A stretch of DNA of 64,000 bases from Hyalella azteca. Lineage: Eukaryota; Arthropoda; Malacostraca; Amphipoda; Hyalellidae. The position numbers and the translations under genes were made by a program. The notes beneath the pieces are model-generated. The model did not search any database and was not told the origin of the DNA. It saw only the letters and a list, made by a program, of their open reading frames with translations. The stretch spans positions 1 through 64,000 of the forward strand of contig NW_025933374.1 in assembly GCF_000764305.2 (NCBI RefSeq), in the 5' to 3' direction. This document shows, piece by piece, positions 34,101 to 47,500 of this stretch (positions are counted from its first letter, which is position 1; each line of letters opens with the position of its first letter).

Positions 34101-37100
34101 TCCATGTCTTATCACTATCCAACGAGCTTATGGTTCGTCAAAAAAAGAGCATATAAACTTACAGTTAGTTCTATACATTTGTAATCGTATAAATTAAGTA
34201 ACAATCAATTTGGACCAATGATTCCTGATTTCTGCCGTGAAAAATTTTCTACATAGTATAATACATTATATCAATAAGAATGAACAATACCGTAACTAAT
34301 CTATATTTTGCTTTTATATGTTGTGAAGCTATACTAACTTGTTGTAGAGTATGACGTCAGGTCGCCATAGCCGCGCAGCAGGCAGTCTAATAACTTTAAT
34401 GTTACCGAACTCGCTAGGGTCCCAAGTGACGCTGTTGTCGACCCACAACTGTACATTAAGAAGGGACAATTCAATGACTTATACAAGAGTGCGAAGAAAA
34501 CATGAAATAGTCAGGGAATATATTAAAAAAAAACTTCCAAATGCTCGATGTAAGGTCCAATCTATTCCACCCAGTATCCTATAATGCAAATAAAATTTTC
34601 CTATCCCTTACTCTTATATTGACTTCAAAATTAGTGGCGTGGTTTAAGTTTTTAAATTAATCTGAATTCGAATTTATTTTCAGGCTTAGAACTCCGATTC
34701 GTGATTTATCTTGAATAGTGTGGCGTGACATTCCATACTAAATCGAAATGAGGCCTTGAATCAGCTCCTGTCTGAACCAATGCTCAATGTGTGGATGTTA
34801 ACAAAAAGACTAAATATTTATAGATGTAAATTAATGCATTATTTCCCTCAAAGTTATAACTATCATAAATAAATATACGGTCAGTCGGTGATCATTATAG
34901 CTCCGTACTCCACGCGGTTGACTATATCGTTAAACTCACATTCCGTAAAATGTTCAGTATGAGTTACGACCAAGTGATCACACAAGTAGGATGCAATTAA
35001 CCAATCAAGCTGCTCGAAGTCGTCACAAACTCGTAAAGGAAATCGCGGACGATAAATGCGACGAAATTGCCAACTGGCATCGGTTCGGTGAACATTCAAT
35101 AGCGTTCGCCGGACTGGAAGCTTTAGATGTTGTGGTGGTGGTGGTGGTGGTGGTGGTGGTGATGATGATGACGAGATTTTAGTGAGCGATGGTGGTGACG
35201 AATATGGTGAAAATGATGAGACGTGAGAAGAAATGGCGGTGGAGAATATAGTAATGGTGGCGACTATGGTAATGGTGGCAACTATGGTAATGGTGGCGAC
35301 TATGGTAATGGTGGCGACTATGGTAATGATGGCTAAAAAACTTGAATGTAGTGATGGTGGTAATCAAATAAATTTTCGATTCTAAAGAAAATGTTTTAAA
35401 GTAAACGTCGTGCAAGTTCGTGTTCCTAAAGAAAAAAAAACTCTGATACATGTGAAAACTAAGACATGAAGAACGTAATGAAAATTACGATAAACTCCGT
35501 TCTGATCAGCCATGAACATTGAGTAGAGTAGACGACAAGTGACAAGGTGGAGGGAATGAAACAACTATTTCTTTTCTAGTGAAGTGAACCGAAAAAATAG
35601 TTACGGCGGTGGCAAAACGTTTTAATGCACACATATGAAATTTGGCGTTCATTGATACCAGTTTTCCATAAGTGTCATGATATCACAATAATGAAGTAAA
35701 TTAATGCATCTATCCAGACATAAGAGAATGTAAGATTAATTTACGTGAGATATAAACAGCCAATTAAGTGCCTTATACTTAATAAGAATTAGGAGATCCC
35801 AAGTTTGTGAGTCATATAAGTAGCCGTAAATAACAAACATAACAAATAATAAATCAGCGGCAAAATGACAATCGAAGACTGCCAAACTCGTAATAATAAC
35901 GACTACCGTCTGAATGTTATTGATATAAGTCACTTACCGAATGAAAAATATAATTCTTTACCTGGTTAAGCCAACAGTTTGTGGTTAAGATCTGATTCCT
36001 CTCGTCCTGTAAGAAAAAAACATTTCCTGTTAATTAAAACGGGTCTGTTAAAATATTATCAGTTGTGACGATAATATTCAAACCTTGTCTGTTGATGGCC
36101 TCGTCCGACTGGCTTTGTCAAACGTAGCCAGTTGAAGTATCTGTTCAAAGATTCGAGTAACTATTGATGTGCATTTTTCATAAAGATAAACCAGCAATAT
36201 AGGAAATAAAACATTACTTGTAGGATTCCAGTTCAGAAATCATCATTTAAGCTATTATGAAACTGGAAGCTAACATATTTGAATAATTTACTATATACAG
36301 ACAGGGGTTGGACAAAATAAGGGAAACCCCGGACTTTTTGATATCGTAATTTTTTAAAATGTTATAAACAATGAAAACGTGACATATTTTAATGAGTTAT
36401 TGTTAATTGGTGCTGATAACTGATATTTTATCCATGCACAGATATTTTTTGTAATTTTTTTTTGTCTATAACCTAACCTATAGCCTATAAATGGCAATCC
36501 TCTATGACTTTCAGAGAAGCCAAATTGTTGGTGCCCGTATGTCAGGTGCTAGTGTGACAGAAACTTCCCGAATGCTTCACGTTTCTAGAGGTACTAATGA
36601 CAGCTTTTCAGAGAAGGAAAAACGTCCTCAGCAAAGCACAGGTCTGGTCAAAAGTCGAAGTTGTCTGAGAGAGACCGTCGGTACCTAAATCGAGTTGTGA
36701 TGAACAATCAAGGGACCACGGTTGTTAAAATTACAGCAGACCTCAGTTGCAGCAGACCGCCAGGAGCTGCACAGATCTGGATTCTATGAAAGAGCTGCAA
36801 TTAGAATACATCTGGTTCCATATACAAATGCTTCAAAGCTTTTAGGGTGGTGTAAAAACCTCCAAAATGGGTCGCTCGAGCAGTGAAAAATTGTGATTTT
36901 CACTGACGAATCATCGTTTGCGTTATTTCCATCTTCTGGCCGAGTTTACGTTCGGAGACAGCCAAAATAGTAATGTAATTACGACTGCCTCCTCCCAACC
37001 GTAAAACATGGCGGGGGATCTGCGATGCTATTTCTTCTGGGGTGCTACTTCTTGGAAATCCGGCGGACCAATGATTTCTCTTAATGGAAGAGTCAACAGC

Positions 37101-40100
37101 CATGACTATTTAGGAATTTTGGAGGACCGAGTTCATTCAATGATTCAAGCACTAGCTGTTTGCGGAAAGGGAACGCCATCTTTAAGGATGATAAAGCCCC
37201 GATCTATACGTTGGAATTGTTAAAAAAAAGGCACGAGGGACATTCTAATGAAGCTGAGCATCTCGTTTGGCCACCACAATCACCAACCTGAATATTATAT
37301 ATATCGAGCATAAATGGTCGATTTTAGAGATGTTGACGTCAAATGTATTAATTAAACGATTTTAAAAGTTTATTCAATTGAATTCATTCTGATATTTTCT
37401 AATTTTTCATCATTTCAATAAAAATAATATCACGGGAAAACAGTTAATTGTCTGTCAGGATGTCGCTCATCTCAGCATTCAAGATTTTTTCAATGTAACT
37501 TGGATAACTTCATGATTCAAACGACGCATCCGCACAGAGGTCTTCTTTAGAGTTTCCTTGCTGGTACGCTGAAGATTTTAGCGGCAATTGCCGCCAGCCT
37601 CGCTCCATATCACTGTATTTTTGCGTCGGCCAACATTTATTTGAGGGAAACTCGGCAAGGGTCGCTCGAGACGATGGAACTGGCACAGCGAGACCCAAAC
37701 AATTAAAACTGCACAATTTATGGCGCCGGGCTTCGAAGAGCGCCCTCGCCGCAACACCGCCGTTTCTGCACGAAACATTTCGGGCAACTTAACCGATGTT
37801 TCCGCAGCAACGAATGAACTTGGCGTCTGCTGCCTGATACCACTCTAACCTCTCTCTCCCTACCACTCAATTTTGAACATCAAGATTCACATTTTTTGCA
37901 CCAGCGGGATATTAGAGCAATGCAAAAAAAAAAGCTTGAAACTGATTAAAAGAATTTAGCAGTTGAGCAAAATCTTGCGACTGTCAAGCCAAAAAGTACA
38001 ACTGATCAGTAAAATTTTACCGTTTACGGGCAGGGTCGCACTTTCAACAAGCAAAAGCCCACAGTTCTGTCGAACAGAGCATACAGATCAAGTCGGGATT
38101 TCACTGCGGCGTAGGAATGATGGTGATGCCAGGACCAAAGCAGTACACCCGGCAAGCAAGCGAAGATCACATTGAAGCTTTAGTTTTACGCTGCGCTGTT
38201 TTACGAAGAAGTGCAAGTCCTATAGGACTCTGTTGGACACGCATGCCATGACCGGGATTCAGATTCACTGCGCCACGGCAGTGCCACCAATAGTACATCA
38301 CGTCACACAATGTATGCTTCGTAATCTTACAACATGTTATACAATAGTACAGTCTGTATTAAAGCGATCCAAATCATATTACAGTACAGTTTATGACTAA
38401 ATTTAGGAACGACTTCATGTCAGACATTGAATTGAAAATAATGAATCGTAATTCCACCCACGTATTTAATGACGGACTCAAATAAAAAAGTTTTTTCGAA
38501 AAAAAATCAGGCTGAAACTTAAAAATATGACCACTCTATGACATTAAAAGTTAAATAATATTGATAAAATATTTATTGCCATAAAATATCTATCACCTGT
38601 GCAATGGCTTCAGCGGAAGCACAATGGTAGCAAATTAACCCGTTAGTGTATGATTTCCAATATTTATTCATCAAATTTGTGCGAATGAACATGTATTGTA
38701 AAGTGGCGAAGCAAATCAAAACTTCATTCGGCACACGAGAAGAAAAAATATCAAATTCTTATTTTTCTTCAACACAATGAAAAGTCGCACCGCCTCCCAC
38801 CTTGGGCCATAGAACAGAGAGTAAAGTATAGATCGAGAGGAATTCGATCACGGGTCGACCGCGAATGTCAAGGAAAACGAAATATCTTGAATAATAATTC
38901 AATACACTAGAAGCAGGAGGGATTTAGCATGTTAGTTTAAATGCATTTTGAAATAATGAAACGAGCTCGAAAAAAAAAACAAATATTTATCGCCACAAAG
39001 GCTGCACGTTTCACTTGAATCAGAAAAACTTGATGTAGAAAAACTTGATCAGATGATGTAGGCAATGATGATAAACCACATTTCGTAGCACGCACGAGCA
39101 TAGAAATCCAATCAAGGATTTGAGAGGCAGGAGGCAAAAGTACGTAAAGTTGCGATAAAGTTCATGCACTTCATGATGAAGAGTGTCTGTGTTCATGCAC
39201 TTCAGCTTCATGATGAAGAGTGTCTGTGGAACTGGCTAAGTTCAGGTCACCATCTTGACTTTATGAGACAAGAAAAGAAATACAGAGAGAGCCTAGCGCG
39301 GCAACTTGCAGTATCCCGGGATCACGGCGATCACCGGCAGCCAGTAGACGTCTAGGATCCAAAGGATCTTTGCGAGTTAATTGGCCTCCAGCCACACAAG
39401 ATAACAAAGTGGGAGCTTATATGAACGACAGTTTATTTAGTCACGGCTTGCTAGGTTGTAGATTTTAGATGGTATTTATCGGTCGACGAATCTGTTTCAT
39501 CCATGACGCCCAAAAAAAAATTTAAAGTGGATTATTGACATATTGACGAGGACTCAACCGACCCTGCTGCCAGAGATTAGGACCTATATGTAGATCAGCT
39601 ATGTAATTATTTTGCTGAATCCCCAAGAGAATTACACAATTTTCAACAGGTATCGTTGAATCGACCGAATGTGAACTGTTTTTGCGCATCGCTTAATCCA
39701 CCACATCACGCGTAGCAAATCAAAGTTCAACTCGATGCACTCGAAGGATCAGTGATGGAGAAAAATCAGAGTCAAAGACCGACCGGATATCGGTAGAGTG
39801 TCTTTTCCTGCAGAGAGTATCGTGTGGATGGCTTCATCCATCAAGGTCTGAAGAGCAATCCAGCAAATGACTGGCACTCCAACTTACAATGGCTTTAGTT
39901 GAAAACCAGAAATCCGGAACTTTTAAATCTAAGAAGAGCTTTGTCATCCTGAGCTGCGGATATGAGGTTAGAAAGCCTCTACAATGGCGTATAAATAAAA
40001 CGGCTGTCAAAGCCGCGTCAAATGAGGCATTTTCCGGAGGCCAATGGTCGAAACTTTTTATTCAAATTGATTCAGGACAACGAATATTGGTAGTTATTAT

Positions 40101-41497
40101 TCACTAAGTTAAACATATCCATGCTAAAATATTAATAACTAAAGAATGCGTAACCAATACATAGGCAATGATTTATAGAGCAGGAAAGCACTTCATAATG
40201 ATTTATAAAGCAGGGAAACATTCAGATACGATAAAAATAACTGTGGAATTCACAAGAAAAGCATGAAAAATCATAAGCAATCACAAATAGCAGCCCTCTG
40301 GCTGGGGCACGGTGCTCGACAATCATCACCAATGGAAACTTGGTGACCTCTAAAAAATGCTCCCGCCGTCGTGAAGAAAAAAATAAATAGAAAAGACGAT
40401 TGTCAGACAATTGTCTATCAATCGAAAAGACAATTGAAAATTAAGAAGATTGTTAATTAATGGTAGTTGAAACAGAGGAAAAATAAAATGACAGCATAAA
40501 CTTAGTATACCAAATAAAATTAAATACTAACACAAGGAGAACAAACACATACGTTGAATGAATAAAAAAAAAGTCTCTGAAGTCACGCTACAAAATTCTG
40601 GTGGCATTTTTTATTCATAACGATCCGTTATGTCCGTAAAAACGGCAGGTTAACTTCAAGTCCAAAATAGGGAACAAGAATCTGGCAGTTATTTAAGCAA
40701 GGCTAGGATCGAGCCTTATCTATCCGAGTCGTTACTAATACCGTGACTTATTGACCTCACCCTGCTGCCTGCTCTGCAGTGCTGAAAAAATCAGAGGCAA
40801 TTTTTACAATTATTTTTGCTCATCATGCATATAAAACACAATTTGAAAAAAATAAAGGCATAAAGTACAAAATGGCGGCTTCTGTAAGGTCCGACTTGAA
40901 TTACCAAGGTGGAACAAGGCTTATTCATGTCTCGTTGCTATTAGTAAAGTTATTGTGTTGAGCTCAAACATATGTCCTCCAGCACTATTAAATAAAATAA
41001 AAAGTGCCACTGATTAAGTGGACTAAAGTTATTAATAAATGACACATTATTTATAGATTGAATAAGAGCGAAACTTGAACTTGCGAAATGAAATACACGT
41101 TCTAATAAAATGTATAAAAAAAATTTTAAAGACCACGTTTTTCATGTGGACTAAAAAGTAGAAAATAATTTTTCGGCAGCTACTGATCTCTGTTTGCTTT
41201 CATTCTCTTGGTCTTTTGTATTTCAGTTAAAATATTTTACAACACGGTAAAAGTTTCCTTTTTTTTTTGTTAGTTCTGAAAATCGCCGCTTTAGGGGGAA
41301 TGGCGCTGCGATCGATTAAAGGAAAACAAATTTCCACTTCGAAAATTAATTTGTTTAGAATAGTGATAAATACACCTGGAAACGTGCAACAAATTATTGA
41401 TTATTGTATTGTCATCGGGAGCTGAGCTTCCCTAAAAGTTTCAGAGCGCTAGCTAGCGGGAAAGTTGGTGAAATATCGATTGCAAGATTTGATCATC

Positions 41498-41552
<55 letters not shown>

Positions 41553-44500
41553 CGAAAGCTAGCTAAGAAAAACGTGGTAAAAAAATAGCTAAAAGCCTGT
41601 ACAAAATTGCGAAAGTTTAAACCTTTGACGTGATACGCCTGGAAGCAAACCTCAGAAAAGAAATACAGTTCAAAAAATAATATTTTATAATCCAAGCCTA
41701 TTTTTTTCTATTCCAAGATCTTGATAAAAATCATCCAATCGATTAATTTATAAAAGAAAATCGGAGCTTCGCTTAATTTTCTAGCTCATTTACAGAGTGC
41801 AAAAATAATGTATCAAATAACTGAGTAAGGCACGCCCATAAAATACAATTAATAAGAAATAATACAAAAACCTGTATATCAATAATTGAAGGCACACGCG
41901 AAGTCAGTCATGGTCACAGAGCCTCTGCAAATCTCGCGCCCGGCCACGCAAGGAGAAACGACCCCTGCAAATCATGTGATTATTTCTTGCCCTGTTCCAG
42001 GGTAAGAATTCTCCGACGTTCAGGCAGAAATAACGAAGGTCGCTTGGCGGGATAAATATATTGGGTTCTTATAGGGCAATACTTACACAAGACTGAGTAA
42101 CTGTAGCGCTACATAGGCAGCTTGTCTCAACGATATTAAAGGAAGAAACCGAAGCACTATACGATGAAGAAGAACCACTGTAAAGTGAAAAAGAACCACT
42201 AGGAGGTGAAGAAGAACCATACTATGCAGTGAAGAAGAACCACACTATACGGTGAAAAACAACACTATACGGTGAAGAAGAACCACTATACGGCGCAGAA
42301 GATCCACTCTACAGTGAAGAACAACTATATGGAGAAGAAAAACAACTATACGGTCACGAAGAACCATTATACCGAGAAGAATAACAACTATACGGTAAAA
42401 ACACTATACGGTGAAGAAGAACCACTATACGGTGCAGAAAAACAACTATATACGGTCAAGAAGAACCATTATACCTAGAATAATAACAACCATACGGAGA
42501 AAAGAACAACTGTACGGTGAAGAAGAATCACAATACGGTGAAGAAGAAACTTAAAGCTACAGTGCATCTATAGCTGAATGATCCACCTAATTGTTGGGGA
42601 TGATCCGCCTTCGTTGCTCTAGAAGGTGTACAGATGTGTAACTTACATCCTGTTCACAGAAGAACATCACAATGATGGCTTACAGTAAATATAGCTTTTC
42701 GTATCAAGATGCAACGGCTCAAGTGCAGAAACAATATAATTGTAACTATGGCACCAGGTTTGTCAGATGGACAATGGAATCAAGGAATAGGAACTTCGAT
42801 GCTGAAGACAAAGCTAATGATCGCCCAGTAATTAGTCCCTACCAACATAAAACACAATCTAAGTTTACAAAGCTTGGATATCGTTGAACAGAATGATTGA
42901 AAGCAATGACTTCAAACAGAATGCCGTCTCAGGTCCAATCAACTACGTGACACTGAGTAAATCAGCAAAAAAATCGAAGTAAATGAAACGAATATTTACT
43001 TTAAACGTATATTCAGCTCAGTGCAACTAAATGGTGCAGTTATATGTACATTTACAAATAAATTGTTCGAGCCAACAATTAACTACAATCCATATTGCAG
43101 GTTTTTAAAATAGCACTTAAATTGAGCATGTAAATAAAAATGCTAACCTCGAAAAAACGCGAATAATTACAGGCGATTGCATAAGGTCGCAAACAATTAA
43201 TGACCAAACAATGGTAGAATAATTGTGCGTGTTTCTAAACAAGCGAAAAATATCCTACAAACTTTTATTTTGCAATACTCTTGACACACATGATTTCGGT
43301 AAACATTAAGGAGTAATCCTGAAAAATCTCCTTTCAAGTCTTGAGAAAAAACATAATCTAAAATTGATTCAATTTAAAAGCCTTCATTCTCTGATGAAAT
43401 ATAAGTAAAGTGGCCGAAATAAATTTTGTAATTAACAAAGAATAATATCCGTCTGACTCTAAAACAACCAACCTGCAAAATATCAAAGTATGTTCTGAGT
43501 TGACATCTATACATGAAAAATTCACATTATTATTGAACAAGAAATTCACATAATTAATAACAGCAATACACAGCAGAATCTAAGCTTTCGTATTTAAAAC
43601 ATAGGTCAACTCACCTAACCATATTACTCGTAAATACATCTACTCTCGCACAATGGAAAAACAAGCACACTTCAACAAGCTAAAAAAATTGTGCAAGAGT
43701 ATCATGACAACAGGAGAGATGAAATGCCCACAAATAAGGATTTGTGATGAACTAAACTACAACATCAAATTGATTAGTTGCATCGCCATCAAAATAGGAC
43801 TGGTCCTCTGATCATCACACCTACGAAAAGACCGGATACATAGTACAGTACTAGCACCACAATTGTCTATGCAGGGAGTACGTAGGGCAAAGCAGAAGAT
43901 TAAACGATTCCGAACGAATAAATGTAGTTTATTGATAACGCGGATATTTTTCCATATAGAATAATGAGATGGCAGTGGGACAAATAACAAGTGAAATAAG
44001 AGAGAGTGAGAGCTAAAGACAAGAGTGGACACGTTTTGGACCCTAAAAAATCGAAAACGCCATTAAATACCGTACCTAACAATGAAAAACCAATAAATAC
44101 TTGTTTCATTATAACAGTAATTCACAGCATGCTCTCTTATCACAAACGTACTACGCAACTTGCCCTGACATTGGACTGTAAGCCTTATATCTGATATCTA
44201 GTGCAACGGTCAGGATCAAGCCAAGGCATGACGCCTAGACAACACTGCCTGACGTCAGAGCGGGTAAAGCTTCATCTCGTGGGTCGGAATGAAAGTAGTT
44301 GGAAATATTCAACCTACATCATCACAGGATTGCTTCAGCTTAGAGTTCGATAGGGTCTGGTAGCATTGGAAAAAAAACAACAATTTAGGACCTATAAAAT
44401 AATAAGATGGGCAACTGAAGGAAAAAAGTTCGTACAATTTCGGTATAGTTGAAATTTATGAACAAAGGAGCCTTCCAGTTTGGGCATCGCAGCGGGAGGT

Positions 44501-47500
44501 GGACGTACGGCGCGGCACTGAACGCAATATGCGGCGGTAAATCTTAAGCACTATTGTCAAGGCGTTCTTGACAAATTGCCATAGCCATTGACTTCAAAGA
44601 AAAAGACGCGAGTAATGGTCGTGTTGCGGCAAGGTACGATCTTTTCAAAAGATTTAAAACGTTCATTCTCTTCCGGGAGACCATCGTCGACATCAGAGGT
44701 AATTCACGTCGCGTCAATAAACATACGTGAGCGGCACGGCAGGGCTCCAGCCTCCCTAAATCAATGGCAAATAATAACTATGGTCCGTGCGAGAGGCGTA
44801 CATTGTTGTTCATATCGAGGAGAGTTTCATGCCCAAATGGTTTCATGTTGTCCTCTATATTTATTGCGAGAAAAATTTGATTTTTTAAATCAAATAATTT
44901 TCATTCTATGTTTTCAGTGTAATGTTGAATTTAGTCATTATATGAATTTAGTCATTATATTAATATAGTCATTATATTAATATAGTCATTATATGAATAT
45001 AGTCATTATAAATTATAGAAGTTTTGGCTGAAACTTACCGGTTCCATGGATGAAACCCAATAACTGTTATCACTAGCACAAGGCCCTCATCTACTGAAAG
45101 AAGTGGCAGAATATTCCGGACGAGAAGGTCGAGGTATAACGCTGTTATCTCGCCAACTTTTGCGCAGTGGATCGGTGATCCTAAAAACCCAGATGTTTTT
45201 TCCAATACATTGGTTTAAATCGATAGAAAAATGGAGCGAGTCTTTCCTGGCAAGATCATCGGACAATTTCCATACAAATGGTCCGCAAGATAAGAAAATG
45301 GCGGAAGCCACCAACAAAAATACATGACAAAATTGATGAACAGTAACGCAATTTTAACTCACTAAAACAGTTATCTCGAGAGTAACTTTTACGAAAAGGC
45401 ATAGTTCAATTACTGTCATGCACGCTCATCGTGAAATCAACTCGTGCCTACAGCCGTCGGCAAAATTGAATCGAGGGTCTCCAAAACAGCCCACATTCAT
45501 ACAGCAGCCATGCAGCTCAGCCGTCGCGGAATGGTAGTTCAGCAATAGATGCTACAAGTTGTCCTCATAAAACAGACGAACGTTCAGTGAAAAATTTCAA
45601 TACGGCTTTGCTGCGGGAGAGATAAACACGCCCGGCAGCGAGGAGGAAATACGTTTCCCTAAGAAATACACGGGCAACAACTGTAAATACTAAATAATTA
45701 AGTATTATATACAGAGATATACGCGACGTTATATTAAACTTGGAATACACGTTTAGCAAAGTTGTAAATTGTAACAAACATATGTTTAGGGGTAGTATTT
45801 TCTAATTTAATGCGAGCTTTATTCAAGACCAGAGCATTCGAGTTGGTTCCATAATACATAATGTTTAAACTTCTGTCATTCCAAAATATCAAACTTATGT
45901 GTTAAAAACCTTTCATTTTACTTGAACATGAATATTGAATAATGTGTATTCAAAATGTCATTGATATACCTAAATATATTTAGGAAACTTGCTTTTTGAT
46001 CTACCTAAATCAGCGCAAAAACACACTATCCTCATTGAAAAAAAAGAAGAAAATTCTCGATGAAATGCTTTCTCCGATCTTCAATCGAACTTACATTAAA
46101 GAACAACTTCTGCGAAACTAAACCAATATTCTGTAATTCCTCTCACAAACTCTGTATTACGCAGAACGTTGATTTGTTGCAGCAATCCATCATAGAATCT
46201 CACCCTTGAACCCTGATAAAACCGGATACTCTGAATTGAACAGCGACGTTTCAAAGCGACCCGGAGCCATAAATTCATCGGCCGCTGACGACTTCAAAAA
46301 CGGAGAAACCAAAACCAGGCGTCGGCGCAAGAAAATTGTTTGTTCCTGACGACTCAGGTGGAAGATTTCTCGGTCCGGAGGCTAGCAAAACCCCTAAATA
46401 ATGGACAGAGGTGGTCGTGATGTCCACAAGTGATGAGCTACTGAGGCGCCTGCTGAAATTTAGAAAAGGGCTTCAGTACGATGAAGTTTTGAAGGAGATT
46501 ACACAGCGGGTGTTGAGGTGCTTCAAACTCGGGTTTTTGATTAGGAGTTTGACTTGTGCTGAGACTTGAAAGGGTATTGAACTACGAGTAAATATGTGTG
46601 GCCAGTGTTTCACGGTTAGAGAATCATAGAGACCGGCCCATTATGATTATTATATAATACGCAACACCAAAGAAGTGCAAAGAAGTTAATGAATTTCATT
46701 CTTGGTATCACGTCTCCTTCCGATACATTAATTTATAAGCCATTGGATATTTTTCAAGAAATTCACGTCTAGATTATAATAATATAGAAATACAGGGAAA
46801 AAGAATAATAATAGGAAGTCCCGGCGCAAGAGGATTAAGCGCTACAAGCAGATAAAAAATCATCCTTAAAGAGTAGGGATAAATTTATGTCGAAAGCATC
46901 ACAAGAACCATTACTACGTAAAATTATATCGAGCTTTTTTATATTATGAAGATAGATAGATTTTAGGTAAAAAACGTAACGAGACCGCAATAACATTATA
47001 GACGCTAAATTTTTTAAAGATTGAACATTTTAAACTTTCAAATAAATCATTAAATCTAGTATAAAAATTCATTCTACAGAACACAAATACTCTGTGCGAG
47101 TTTAAGGCGAAAAAAGATCATTGTAAAAAAATCGATAAATAGTTACAGTCGACATCCATGATCCACCTGAGCAAGTAAAGTCACGAACGAGAGGACGAGT
47201 AGTAAATGTTAATAAACTCATTAATACAAAGCAAGAGGAATATCTGCGTGAATAAGGAGGGTAATAAAGAGACAGTCAATTATTACAAATTCATCGACAC
47301 ATCATTACTCACAACGTCGATGATCTGCGTGAGAAAGGAGAGTAGCAAAAAAATGTAACTCAGTACTCACTGCAGTGAGTGACAGAGAGAGCATTTTCTG
47401 GTCAACGGACGTGGTCACGGACGGACAGACGGTCAGACAGACGGACGGACATGACGAGCACAATATCGCCTTTTTCCATGAGTGAGAAAATGCGCTAAAA

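Larger units (their letters stand above)
34449..35961 (-). other. Receptor intron 3
   Basis: GTAAAG donor and aatgtacag acceptor. Contains a (GGT)n run at 35131-35160 and an 18-bp repeat at 35249-35332. Confidence 0.8.

Noticed and set aside
35179..35451. SRHHYH-rich minus-strand frame
   Set aside because: Produced by the 18-bp repeat in receptor intron 3; no flanking splice sites in phase with the receptor.
42272..42478. NHYTEK repeat frame
   Set aside because: Follows the degenerate 21-bp repeat and breaks with each indel.
44588..44968. Possible mariner fragment ([11 protein letters not shown])
   Set aside because: Only a few residues resemble a transposase linker; no catalytic motif or terminal repeats were found.
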